The position numbers were made by a program, and so were the translations under genes. DNA of 39,889 bases. Source: a virus. The first letter of the stretch is position 1; each line of letters starts with the position of its first letter. The notes under the pieces were generated by a model. It was not told the DNA's origin, searched no databases, and worked only from the letters and a program-made list of their open reading frames with translations. This document shows, piece after piece, positions 10,001 through 17,444 of the stretch. The DNA is taken from IMG/VR virus record IMGVR_UViG_3300030102_003440, positions 1 to 39,889 of that record; one strand, 5' to 3'.

Positions 10001-10839
10001 CCCTTAACCCGATACATTCTTTTAGGGAAGGCTAATGGGAAAGTTTGTGCATTAAATCTTAACGCTACATAAGCAAAACCTTTGTAAGCTTGTGGTTCTG
10101 TAATTATTGTTGTTAACGATAAAAAAATAGTTTTATTTGCCAACTTATTATCAGTGCTATCCTCTGTATTTCTTGTAACTGTGACTGTTAAAGGAAATTG
10201 AAGATTATTACTTTCTAAAACAATTTCATAATCTTTTACATAAGGATTTTGTGATTTACCTTTTATAGAATCTTCTTTGACTGGATTATGCTCAGTTCCA
10301 TTATTTTCTGTTATTTTTATTGATATTTTTACTTCCGTACCGCGTATATCGCCTTCTTTGGTAAATTGCAGCAAAGATGGAATCTGTATAGATACTCTTA
10401 TAAGTTTTATTAATTCATTATTATTTGCATCTTGAACACCTGTTATTGATCTTGAAACAGATGTATTTTTTGTTACTTCAACTCCTACAGGTATTGTATT
10501 CTCTACTCGGTCAGGACCAAATGTATCAAAAGAGCTAAGGGGATCTTGGTTATCGGTTCCATTCCTAAAGAAAACTTCTACATCTTCAAAATTAGGATCT
10601 CCATTCGCATTTACCAAGGGTGTATTATCTAAAAAAATATCTCTTCCAATATTTAAAGAATCTGTCGTAGTTGGGTTTGTATTTGACGTGCTCCTTAAGC
10701 CTTCAATTTCGCCATATCCTAACAAATCTATAACTGTTGCAAATTGTTTACTTCTTAAGCCTCCTTTTATTAAATCAGGGTCTATTGCTCTGCTATCAGG
10801 TTTTCCTCCAAATAATTCATCATCAATTAATCTAGGCAT
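7081..10839 (-). CDS. Tail tip attachment protein, lambda J-like
   Basis: At 1252 residues this is close to the usual gpJ length. The N-terminus (GLRSKQFATVIDLLGYGEIEGL) is typical of gpJ-type central tip proteins. It is followed by the WSADPAWILYDLLT segment near residue 330 and a baseplate-hub-like beta core to about 680. Fibronectin-III-like strands lie at about 690-880 (SRLTVAWEPV near 717). Residues about 1018-1090 hold an inserted module with TNHGLKVGD that also occurs in the neighbouring I-, L- and M-like proteins. The C-terminus is beta-rich. Expected roles are closing the tail tube, carrying fibres and contacting the host. Gene order (M, L, K, I, J) supports the call. Confidence 0.9.
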   Translation of the reverse strand: MPRLIDDELFGGKPDSRAIDPDLIKGGLRSKQFATVIDLLGYGEIEGLRSTSNTNPTTTDSLNIGRDIFLDNTPLVNANGDPNFEDVEVFFRNGTDNQDPLSSFDTFGPDRVENTIPVGVEVTKNTSVSRSITGVQDANNNELIKLIRVSIQIPSLLQFTKEGDIRGTEVKISIKITENNGTEHNPVKEDSIKGKSQNPYVKDYEIVLESNNLQFPLTVTVTRNTEDSTDNKLANKTIFLSLTTIITEPQAYKGFAYVALRFNAQTFPLAFPKRMYRVKGTKIKIPHNGTVDLDNGAITYSGTFNGTFKADKEWSADPAWILYDLLTTDKAFGGPEGVIPEDSLDVFSFFQASKYASEIITDPITGIDEPRFSCNVILNTRQDAYTLINDLCSVMRATAFYSAGSLVINQDRPTNTTTNTSTPEYVFNNSNVGRDGFTYNQIGDKTKFTEVEVSYFDNDTQTLDFEFVDTNKIPALSGYIDKFGRIRKTLKSFACTSRGQANRLGRWFLYTNLKEVEVVTFSTSLEAGVVVRPSMVIGIADSLKQGIRMGGRIAGLSSSAGNSDIDEIISDGDIPALAQGLKTIHVVMPSAAAVSSDSENKQITLTRNIVSISGRKITLDAKINPQGISPNIGTVYSITSAAVPIQLYRVVGIEENNDFEYSISAIIHDPLKYGEIERLDTPPEPRTITTLIGQVSSPKNATVTEEIVSLRDRAVSRLTVAWEPVIGVSEYLLEYQFSDPKLEIVDNPVSVRVSAPTFEFYDELARLGVYQFVIKSYNSLGSISSDFTKVFFATSGKTANPAPIQNLTFEPIDERNIRLRFDKPTDPDVVHGGRILINYSFNFQGKGLFSQSNFLQAVAGNSTEAIVPHPWQGEYILKTEDDGGRQSIGETSVIVNRPARHALKLLEDKEHNTNPKFGGVKKNCAFNTTKNGLVSDLAVTSGFYVFSSALDVGSIQPVRLKSILKTSSYYPSTVFSTRTLAIDKWFEFDGTDDQAVNTNAKVLVATTDQDPNASTPVTYGMSTGLTEINKTNHGLKVGDNVFITFTSGFAQNKNIDHDFLVHSLGFRSSTGKFDDPDKFVVVTPQPEIGNIIFQSGNANLSNKFTPFDEFINGDFTARGFKFKCIFDISDPAQSIIIEELGFLAGLDRRTESSIENTTSTNGRFTSSSTTSTTVTFEEPFFTGVNGLDVAANSAKPAVSVSVENAQGGDFVEITNVTSTNFTVNIKNRDSSGNDSLVVRNFKYIALGFGRTY

Positions 10840-10858
10840 AATAATAAAATTTTATCCG

Positions 10859-11743
10859 TCAGAAATTACCTTTAGAGATGACGAATCTATCTGGGTTTCT
10901 ATCTACTATTCTAACAGTATTATCTGATGAATTTCCAAAAGTACCTAAAGGTGGACCCCACATTCCTAAAGGTACTTCAAAAGTATCCGCAGTAACATTT
11001 TTTACAAAAAAAGCAAATCCTTCTCCACCTGTATCTAGAGTACCCCTGCCAGCTATAGGTCCTGTAAGCCAATCAAGCGCAATAGTTTCACCATTTTTCA
11101 AACCATGGTTTGAGATAAATATTTTAGCAATTTCTGCGCTTGGTTTTGAATAAGTACCTTCATCAGTTATAAGTGCTACTAACTGAACAGTATCAACCCC
11201 TGCACTAATTAAAACTGATCCGCTAAATACATGTCCATATAAAATCGGCACTGGTACACCACTAGTGCTGACATTTTGTATGCCGTTAAACGCATAAGAA
11301 CCTCTTATATTTGGATCTGTATCACCGACAGAGCTTTGATTACTTGCTGGTCGATTATTACTTAATAAATCTGTTGCAAGAGTTATACCAGCCACCGTAG
11401 CAAGAAGACTAATACCTCCTGTAAAGAAAGCAGTTACAAATGGTATTGCGTTATCAACAATAAAATCAAAAACATCTCCTAAAAAATCAAACAAACCTGA
11501 ACCAGCAGCGACAGGCACTATTTGTATATCCCCTTGACCTAGAAATGATATTTCATCTTGAGTTACAACACGTCCTCCCATTTTTACCTTATATAGTTGT
11601 TGATTCATGTGTTGATCAAACTCCTCAAAGTTTGCTCTTAAAAAATCAAAGGCTTGTTTAGGCGAATTAACAGCAGCTTCAAAATTATTTTCTCCTAATA
11701 ATTTTCTCAACTTACCATAAACTTTTATTTTTCTTAATTCCAT
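10859..11743 (-). CDS. Tail assembly protein, lambda I-like, with inserted beta module
   Basis: Starting at the ATG at 11743 (GGGAGAG about 6 nt upstream, directly after the K-like stop) gives 294 residues. A longer upstream frame would overlap the K-like gene and is less likely. Residues 1-85 match gpI: RKIKVYGKLRKLLG, then the ubiquitin-like core and the IQIVPVAAGSG loop. A hydrophobic segment follows (about 90-130, FVTAFFTGGISLLATVAGIT). A C-terminal beta part at about 205-268 contains SNHGLKNGE. Lambda gpI is clearly shorter, so the C-terminal third is an addition. It acts in tip assembly with the K- and J-like proteins. Confidence 0.8.
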   Translation of the reverse strand: MELRKIKVYGKLRKLLGENNFEAAVNSPKQAFDFLRANFEEFDQHMNQQLYKVKMGGRVVTQDEISFLGQGDIQIVPVAAGSGLFDFLGDVFDFIVDNAIPFVTAFFTGGISLLATVAGITLATDLLSNNRPASNQSSVGDTDPNIRGSYAFNGIQNVSTSGVPVPILYGHVFSGSVLISAGVDTVQLVALITDEGTYSKPSAEIAKIFISNHGLKNGETIALDWLTGPIAGRGTLDTGGEGFAFFVKNVTADTFEVPLGMWGPPLGTFGNSSDNTVRIVDRNPDRFVISKGNF

Positions 11744-11744
11744 C

Positions 11745-12101
11745 TCATGCTCTCCCTGCTTGTAAATTTTTCCAATTTTTTGGTTCAACTGTAATCCAAC
11801 TATCCTGAACAATACTATAAATAAAATATGGAAAACCAATATGCTCACATGATGCTATGTCTGCCCTTGATGGTTCTGCTGTTATTTCTGGATGACTATG
11901 CACTACACCAACTATCTCATCTGCTAAATCTTCACACTCTATCCAATCGTCAGGGTCCAGAATAAAAAAATCTTTTTTTTCTTTAGCTAAATTTTTACAA
12001 GGCCAAAATTTTTCTTCACCTTCAATAACAGCTACCAGACCGCAAGCCTCATAGGGTGCCTCTTGTTTTGCATAAATTTTGAAAGATTCTTTCCAAGTCA
12101 T
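11745..12101 (-). CDS. Tail tip JAMM/MPN peptidase, lambda K-like without NlpC/P60
   Basis: The chosen start is the ATG at 12101 (MTWKESF), one base past the L-like stop, giving 118 residues; an upstream GTG at 12128 is possible. The full JAMM zinc signature is visible: E18 in YEACGL, H68-S-H70-P, S78 and D81. Lambda gpK joins such a domain to a C-terminal NlpC/P60 domain. Here the protein ends about 25 residues after the JAMM motif, so the NlpC/P60 half is missing. The role is tail tip assembly and possibly local peptidoglycan or tail-protein cleavage. Confidence 0.85.
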   Translation of the reverse strand: MTWKESFKIYAKQEAPYEACGLVAVIEGEEKFWPCKNLAKEKKDFFILDPDDWIECEDLADEIVGVVHSHPEITAEPSRADIASCEHIGFPYFIYSIVQDSWITVEPKNWKNLQAGRA

Positions 12102-12102
12102 A

Positions 12103-12957
12103 TTAAAAATTAACAAAAGTTCCAACACCTATAAAGTCTGCGCGAGATACGAGTTTTTTTGGTGCGCCAACACCACTTAAATCAAAACTGCTTATTAATT
12201 CAAACTGTACAACATCTCTATTCTCTAGGCTTTTTTTGTCGATAAAATATACCTCTCTTGGCATCTCTGTAAGTGGGTCAGGTGTGCCAAATGGATTTAC
12301 ATTTGAAGGAAAATTTTCTGCATCAAGAAATTTTGCTAAAGTTCTAATTCTAGTTACTTTTGCAGTTTGCATATCAATAAAAGGTGTAATTAAATTTGTA
12401 TCTGCAAGTATTGAACTAATACTACCTAGAAGATTAGAGAATGTAATCGTAGGTCTAGGCAGTGTCCCTTTACCAGAATATTTGAAACCACTCGCTTCAC
12501 ACGGCATCCTAGTATATTTATTATTTTGCCAGATTATGTTTGATTTATCCTTGATATTTATACCGCTGTGAAATAAAAAAATTGTTGGTTGTCTCTGTGA
12601 GTTTGTTATTTTCGCGTTGACGACTCCTTTTACTTTACCCGCAGTAGCTAGAGTGTTCAATGCTTTGACAGTGAAATTACTTGATGTAACTGTATCTACG
12701 GTATATATACCGCTAATTGCCACAGGAGCTGTAGGAGCTTCTGCCGCTACAGAAAATTCTAGATTAATCAGATCCCCCACAGAAAGTTCAAGAAATGCAG
12801 TCGCTAAAGCTACAGTAATTGTTTCTGCTGATTGTTGGTAAGTTGTATCAAATGATTTTTTTGTGTAATGGATATCAGGCTTTAACTCAATAGAAAAAAG
12901 TTCTATAATTGATTTATTAGTTAGTTTTTGTAAGTCAGATATAGGATTTGTAGTCAT
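12103..12957 (-). CDS. Minor tail protein, lambda L-like, with inserted beta module
   Basis: The 284-residue protein has the L signature split in two. SIIELFSIELKPDIHY lies near residues 16-31. FHSGINIKDKSNIIWQ followed by ASGFKYSGKGTLPRPT lies at about 129-170. Between them (about 41-125) sits an inserted beta module (LSVGDLINLEF, GIYTVDTV, NFTV). The C-terminus stops at about the point where lambda gpL begins its Cys-containing iron-sulphur part. Only one Cys (C153) is present, so no cluster is expected. It overlaps the M-like gene by 4 nt. The role is the ring at the tail tip. Confidence 0.8.
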   Translation of the reverse strand: MTTNPISDLQKLTNKSIIELFSIELKPDIHYTKKSFDTTYQQSAETITVALATAFLELSVGDLINLEFSVAAEAPTAPVAISGIYTVDTVTSSNFTVKALNTLATAGKVKGVVNAKITNSQRQPTIFLFHSGINIKDKSNIIWQNNKYTRMPCEASGFKYSGKGTLPRPTITFSNLLGSISSILADTNLITPFIDMQTAKVTRIRTLAKFLDAENFPSNVNPFGTPDPLTEMPREVYFIDKKSLENRDVVQFELISSFDLSGVGAPKKLVSRADFIGVGTFVNF

Positions 12958-13547
12958 GGTTCAAAAACTTCTCTAAAACTACAGTTAATTACAGCTCTGT
13001 TCCTAAATGGAATAGATTTCGACCACTGTTCACACACAAATTTCCCAGCTCCAGATAAATCAAATGTTATAGAAGTTTGGCTTGTGACATGTGCGTTTGC
13101 AGCAGAATTTATAGTAAATGTGTTTTGATTCGCAGCAGCACTTACGACATAATCACCGTTAGCTAGACCTCCACTGTTTGCAGTAACAGAAATTGTATCG
13201 CCAATCGCTACTCCATGGTTTGCACAAGATACGGTAACAATTTTTCCTGTAGCACCAGCTCCATTTGATTGAATAAATGTTCCTCCTTTGTTGCTGAATC
13301 CCTCAGCTGGTGGTGTAAATGTAAAGCTAGCCTGATCTGCTACACGGCTCCTTAGAAAGGCTTCTATTACGTCTGCTTCGACCTCTGTGACATTAAAACT
13401 TAAATCGTATATTTTGGGATCTTGATTTTGTGGCAAGCCGAACAAGGCGCGGAACTCGTATCCATCACCCAGTTTCGTAACTCTTACATTAGGAGTACTG
13501 TTTTTTCTTGTGCCGTATGTTGGCTGTATTGAAGGAAATGTTGCCAT
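12954..13547 (-). CDS. Minor tail protein, lambda M-like, with inserted beta module
   Basis: A 197-residue protein; lambda gpM is about 109. The N-terminal part (RVTKLGDGYEFR, then FTFTPP at 75-80) and C-terminal part (KFVCEQWSKS, INCSFREVF) match gpM/distal-tail-type proteins. About 80 extra residues are inserted between them (86-158), containing CANHGVAIGD, GDYVVSAA and NTFTI. The start codon immediately follows the tape measure stop. The likely role is the distal tail ring. The insertion is the odd feature and is shared with three neighbouring proteins. Confidence 0.8.
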   Translation of the reverse strand: MATFPSIQPTYGTRKNSTPNVRVTKLGDGYEFRALFGLPQNQDPKIYDLSFNVTEVEADVIEAFLRSRVADQASFTFTPPAEGFSNKGGTFIQSNGAGATGKIVTVSCANHGVAIGDTISVTANSGGLANGDYVVSAAANQNTFTINSAANAHVTSQTSITFDLSGAGKFVCEQWSKSIPFRNRAVINCSFREVFEP

Positions 13548-15850
13548 TATCTATTTAAAAGACCTCCACTTCGTGATTCTTCTATTAATGTTCTTTGTAC
13601 TATAACTCCAATAAGTTGTCCAAGTGCGTCTGCGCTAGATCCGTCACCTTGTACTGAGGTCCCGCCAGCATCTACGTTTACCACAATATTATTAGTCGTT
13701 CCTGCTCCACCAATTTTGTTATTTGGTGTAATAAATCCACCTCTATTACCTAATGTTAAAATTTCTGGTCCTTTTTCGCCCACGATAAAAGATTTATTAG
13801 CTGCTACTGGACCTCCTGACGCTCTGAAACCGCCAAAAACTTTACCCAAAAAGCTACCAATCGGACCTCCAATACCAGCTACAGCCTTTTCAATAGCTAC
13901 TTCAATCAACTTTCGTTTTAACTTGTTCAGTGTGCTTATTGCTGCATCTGCAAGTGTTTTTGTACCATCTACCGCGTCTGTAAGATTTTGAACAATACCT
14001 TTTTCAATATCCTCACCTATTTTCGCAAATTTATCTTTTAATTTATCTGCTTCCTCCTTAGCTTTTTTTTCTGCGTCTGTAATCTCATCAACAGAAGTTT
14101 TTATTTTTCCATTAGTTTCTACAATTTTATTTTTTGCATCAACTTGTTTATTATTTTCTTCAGTTATTTGCTTTTCAACTCCACTAAATTCAATAATCCC
14201 ATTTTTTAATTCATCGACTTTTTCTTTTAAACCTTTAAAAGCATTTTGCAATTTTGGTATTTTTACATCTAAATCAAGTTTTGGTATTTCAAGCCCCCCT
14301 AATAATTTTTTTATAGGTTCTGGAATATTTTCAATTAGCTGGTTTATTTTGTCTCTAATAAAAGTAACGACACCATCTACTAAACCAGTGATTGTATCCC
14401 TTACACCAGTTGCAGTTTTAGCAATTGCAACAACTATTTTACCTATTACACCACCAACAACCTGAGCAAAAAAGACAGCTTGTTCTGAACTCTCTGAAAC
14501 CGCTTCTTTTATTCGTATCCACCCTTGCTCTAAATTAAATAAAGTTTTTGTTGCATCAATTCCTATTGCATCAGTTATTACTGTTCCTATCTGACCAATC
14601 AAAGCAAAAAGCTGTCTAGTAGGTGTAAAAAGAGCCTTAATAGCAACTCCTAAAGCTTCAACAGTGACAGCAGTTACTTTTAAAACTTCTCTTATAACTA
14701 TTCCAAATTCAGAACCTTCTGTCGTTATATTAGTAAATGCAGAGCTTAATCTTGTCAGTTGACCCTGAATTGTATTAGTTGCTGTAAAAGCGTCTTGGGC
14801 AGCCCTACCTTGTGCATTAGCTTGGTTTTCAAGAGCCTCATTAAACTTGACTAATTCATCATTTAATAAAGGCTGTATTGCGGTAAGAGCCTCCACACTT
14901 CCAAATAATTTAGATAAGTTGTCTGCACTCGCTCCACCATTTGCAACAATATCTTCTAAAACTCCGCTGAATCCTTTTGACTTTAATGCAGCAGCACTGA
15001 AATCAATACCAAGTTTTTCTGCTACTTTAGACGCTTCACCAGTGGGCTTTTGTATTGAAGCAATAACTTGTCTGAGTCCAGCAAAGGTAGATTCAACAGG
15101 AACACCAGTTGCAGTAACAGCAGAAATCGCAGCATTTAATTCATCTATACTCACACCAGCACCAGCGGCTATCGGTGCAATACGACCTATCTGCTGTGCA
15201 TATTGATCTACAACAATTTTACCATCAGCCTGTGTCTGTGCGAATCCGTCAACTATTTTTCCAGCTTTATCAGCCTCTAAGCCATAAGCATTTAAAACAG
15301 ATGTTGTTGCATCAGTAACAGTTTGCAAATCAGAAAATCCACCAGTAGCACCTAACTGGGCTGCTTTTAAAATATTTGTAATTTCAGCAGTTTCAGCAAA
15401 ACCAGCAGATGCTAAATCATAAGATGCCTCTAATAATGAAAGCTGTGATACTTGACCACTAAGCTCATTTGATAAGCTTGCAAGTTGTGGTCTAAGAGCT
15501 TCAACATTTACTCCAAGAGTCCTTACCCTTGCTATGGCAAAGTCTTGAGCCGATAAGTTCTGAAATGTTTTTGTAAGTGCAGCAACTAGAGTAAGTCCCG
15601 CAGTAAGTGGCCCTAAAGCTGTAGCTAATGCAGCTCCAGCACTTCTAAAACTTAATGCTGCCCCTTTTGCTGCTGCGCCACTACCAAAAAAGTTTTTGGA
15701 AACTATTGGTAAAGTTTTATTAGCATCTTTTAACTTGCTATTTGTTCCGTTTACAGTCTGATTAAATTTTTGCGCCTGAGTATTTACATTCTTTAATGCT
15801 GTAATTGCTTGGGTGGCTCCAACTCTTAATTCTACGTTTGAAACTGCCAC
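13547..15850 (-). CDS. Tail tape measure protein (TP901 type)
   Basis: A 767-residue protein starting with GTG at 15850, with AAGGAG about 13 nt upstream. Residues about 80-340 form the TP901-type core (LEASYDLASAGF, DATTSVLNAYGLEADKAG, TFAGLRQVIASIQKP). Hydrophobic stretches follow at about 385-500, then a Lys/Glu coiled-coil segment at about 540-620. The C-terminal signature SFIVGEKGPEILTLGNRGG is near 695. It sets tail length; at about 0.15 nm per residue this predicts a tail of roughly 115 nm. It follows the G/T chaperone cassette, as in other siphoviruses. Confidence 0.93.
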   Translation of the reverse strand: MAVSNVELRVGATQAITALKNVNTQAQKFNQTVNGTNSKLKDANKTLPIVSKNFFGSGAAAKGAALSFRSAGAALATALGPLTAGLTLVAALTKTFQNLSAQDFAIARVRTLGVNVEALRPQLASLSNELSGQVSQLSLLEASYDLASAGFAETAEITNILKAAQLGATGGFSDLQTVTDATTSVLNAYGLEADKAGKIVDGFAQTQADGKIVVDQYAQQIGRIAPIAAGAGVSIDELNAAISAVTATGVPVESTFAGLRQVIASIQKPTGEASKVAEKLGIDFSAAALKSKGFSGVLEDIVANGGASADNLSKLFGSVEALTAIQPLLNDELVKFNEALENQANAQGRAAQDAFTATNTIQGQLTRLSSAFTNITTEGSEFGIVIREVLKVTAVTVEALGVAIKALFTPTRQLFALIGQIGTVITDAIGIDATKTLFNLEQGWIRIKEAVSESSEQAVFFAQVVGGVIGKIVVAIAKTATGVRDTITGLVDGVVTFIRDKINQLIENIPEPIKKLLGGLEIPKLDLDVKIPKLQNAFKGLKEKVDELKNGIIEFSGVEKQITEENNKQVDAKNKIVETNGKIKTSVDEITDAEKKAKEEADKLKDKFAKIGEDIEKGIVQNLTDAVDGTKTLADAAISTLNKLKRKLIEVAIEKAVAGIGGPIGSFLGKVFGGFRASGGPVAANKSFIVGEKGPEILTLGNRGGFITPNNKIGGAGTTNNIVVNVDAGGTSVQGDGSSADALGQLIGVIVQRTLIEESRSGGLLNR

Positions 15851-15868
15851 GACTAAACAACAACTCCT

Positions 15869-16069
15869 TTAACTATACTTTGATTTTCTTCTAATAGCAT
15901 CTGCCTGTTTCTTTTCTCTATCATATTTTAACTCATAATATCCAGCAAAAAAAATCATCTCTTCTTCAGTTAATTGTTGTCTTAACTCACTTACTGTCTT
16001 ACTTAATTCTGTTGCTAGGAAAAACTCAAAGTTTAGCCAGTTGTCCCCCTTTAAGATTCCTTTGCGTTT
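15869..16069 (-). CDS. Tail assembly chaperone T-like domain, frame lacking a start codon
   Basis: This frame is open from just after a TGA at 16070-16072 to the TAA at 15869-15871. It encodes a helical C-terminal chaperone domain: GDNWLNFEFFLATELSKTV, then LRQQLTEEEMIFFAGYYELK. It has no ATG, GTG or TTG near its beginning. It is in the -1 frame relative to the G-like gene that ends at 16051, so expression as a G-T fusion by frameshifting is expected. The overlap available for slippage is only about 16069-16051. No X-XXY-YYZ heptamer lies there; the best candidate is A-AAG in GCAAAGG. An AGGGGG tract lies just downstream. Confidence 0.7.
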   Translation of the reverse strand, partial: KRKGILKGDNWLNFEFFLATELSKTVSELRQQLTEEEMIFFAGYYELKYDREKKQADAIRRKSKYS

Positions 16070-16404
16070 TCAATTGTTGCATCTTTATTTAAACCGAACA
16101 AGAAAAGCTCTATTTCATTAAGAACATTTTCTGGTAAATCGTTTTGTAAATTTACCACCTCTGCTGGGTCAAAAGCTTTCGTCCCATCTTCATTTTCTGC
16201 TAATTGACAAAGCATGTGGGTAGAAACAAGCAATGGATCATCACTGCCCGCCCTTTGTGTTGCTCTAGCTCTATCTGCCCTTGTTATGGCCTTGAAGTAT
16301 AAGCTGACAACAACATTTCCATCATTGTCTTTTACGTCAAATTTTCTTCTTTTACTAAGATCAAAAGAGTTCTTAAGAATGTCTAGAGTTCTTTGTCCTG
16401 CCAT
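16051..16404 (-). CDS. Tail assembly chaperone, lambda G-like
   Basis: A 117-residue protein between tail tube and tape measure, the fixed position of gpG. Its character fits: a short N-terminal beta part (FDVKDNDGNVVVSLYFKAI), an Arg-rich helix (TRADRARATQRAG), and a helical acidic C-terminus (LPENVLNEIELFLFGLN). It binds the tape measure during tail assembly. A fraction is expected to continue by -1 frameshift into the T-like frame. Another possible slippery heptamer, TTTAAAT in the correct phase near 16089, would lead to an immediate stop, so it cannot make the fusion. Confidence 0.75.
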   Translation of the reverse strand: MAGQRTLDILKNSFDLSKRRKFDVKDNDGNVVVSLYFKAITRADRARATQRAGSDDPLLVSTHMLCQLAENEDGTKAFDPAEVVNLQNDLPENVLNEIELFLFGLNKDATIENAKES

Positions 16405-16429
16405 AGGTTATATAAGATATATTTTTACT

Positions 16430-16846
16430 TTAGAGGCTTGATACTATATTTCCAGATGTAATAAAGGTTATATTTACTTCTTGGAGTGATCCTAATTCTG
16501 CTCCAAATTCACCACCTGTAATAATTCCATCAAATTCTAACTTTTTAGCTGCATCTTTATCAGGATAAAGTTCAAATTTTGCATTAGCATTATCATCTGA
16601 AGTTAAAACATCCTCAATAAAAGATAAGTAAGCAGTGTTTCCCGCATTGTCATAAATCAAAGTAGCCGTACCTTCACCAGAAATCAAACCACCAACAAAA
16701 CTTTTTGAAGCATTACCTTGAACTGTAGTTTCAATAGTGTCCTTAGCAATTGATAATGACCATGATTTAGTACCAGTTATTAACGCAAGAGTACCGCCAT
16801 CTTTGTCAAATTGCACTTTTCCGCCATCACCTTTAAGAGCAGCCAT
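16430..16846 (-). CDS. Major tail tube protein
   Basis: A 138-residue beta-rich protein just upstream of the G/T chaperones and tape measure. It has the tail tube pattern: GTKSWSLSIAKDTIETTVQG near residues 25-44, a central insertion loop (FVGGLISGEGTATLIYDNAG), and FDGIITGGEFGAELGSLQEV in the last third. It would stack as hexameric rings to form the non-contractile tube. The size is at the small end for the family. Confidence 0.85.
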   Translation of the reverse strand: MAALKGDGGKVQFDKDGGTLALITGTKSWSLSIAKDTIETTVQGNASKSFVGGLISGEGTATLIYDNAGNTAYLSFIEDVLTSDDNANAKFELYPDKDAAKKLEFDGIITGGEFGAELGSLQEVNITFITSGNIVSSL

Positions 16847-16872
16847 ATCAAAAATAAATATCTACGTTTATA

Positions 16873-17016
16873 TTAACCTTTTTTGGTAGTTTTTACATCT
16901 TTTTTAATTTTTTGCTGTTCACGCATATATGCTCTGCATCTAGGATCCCACTTAACTGGATCTCTAGAACCTTTTACAGCTTCGATTGCATCTAGCATTT
17001 CTTCTGTAAATTCCAT
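16873..17016 (-). CDS. Small protein between tail terminator and tail tube genes (47 aa)
   Basis: The ATG at 17016 lies 4 nt past the tail terminator stop and the frame ends at 16873. The product begins MEFTEEMLDAIEAVKG, has a W-D-P-R-C-R motif near residues 23-28 and a Lys-rich tail (KIKKDVKTTKKG). I do not recognise it. Tight spacing and the sensible acidic-then-basic composition argue that it is translated. Confidence 0.65.
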   Translation of the reverse strand: MEFTEEMLDAIEAVKGSRDPVKWDPRCRAYMREQQKIKKDVKTTKKG

Positions 17017-17020
17017 TTAA

Positions 17021-17443
17021 TTAAATCGTTTCATATATTTCAAATGATACTCTCATTTGAGTTTGAAACTTCCCTTCAATTCCTGATTGAAATATTTCTG
17101 GCCCTATAGGAGGATCAAAGCGAACACTTTTAACTGTAATTCTGTTGAATAAATTTCTTATTCTATTTGCAATTACAAAATTTGATCCTGCTCCTATGCC
17201 CTGATTTGTAAAGATATCAAGTGTTATAAGACCTACAATTAAATTTGTTGCGCTTCCTGTGGTTTGCTGAGTTAAATATTGATTTGTTCCAAAGTTAGTA
17301 ACACATTGAATATATTCGTCATTTATTGAATCATCAAATGGCACGTTATTAAAAACTAGAGGGATGACAGGCCCATTACGAAATTCATCAACAAGACGTT
17401 TTTCAATAGTTCCTCTAACTGTATTTAGATTGATAGCAGTCAT
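17021..17443 (-). CDS. Tail terminator protein
   Basis: A 140-residue protein in the position and style of siphovirus tail terminators (lambda U / DUF4128-type). It starts with a helix (LNTVRGTIEKRLVDEF), continues with PVIPLVFNNVPFD, and ends with a beta-hairpin region (FQTQMRVSFEIYETI). It would cap the tube at the head-proximal end and stop tube polymerisation. It is separated by one base from the tail completion gene. Confidence 0.7.
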   Translation of the reverse strand: MTAINLNTVRGTIEKRLVDEFRNGPVIPLVFNNVPFDDSINDEYIQCVTNFGTNQYLTQQTTGSATNLIVGLITLDIFTNQGIGAGSNFVIANRIRNLFNRITVKSVRFDPPIGPEIFQSGIEGKFQTQMRVSFEIYETI

Positions 17444-17444
17444 T

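Noticed and set aside
16083-16089. TTTAAAT as the G-T slippery heptamer
   Set aside because: It is in the right phase, but after a -1 shift the next codon is TAA, so it cannot produce the T domain.
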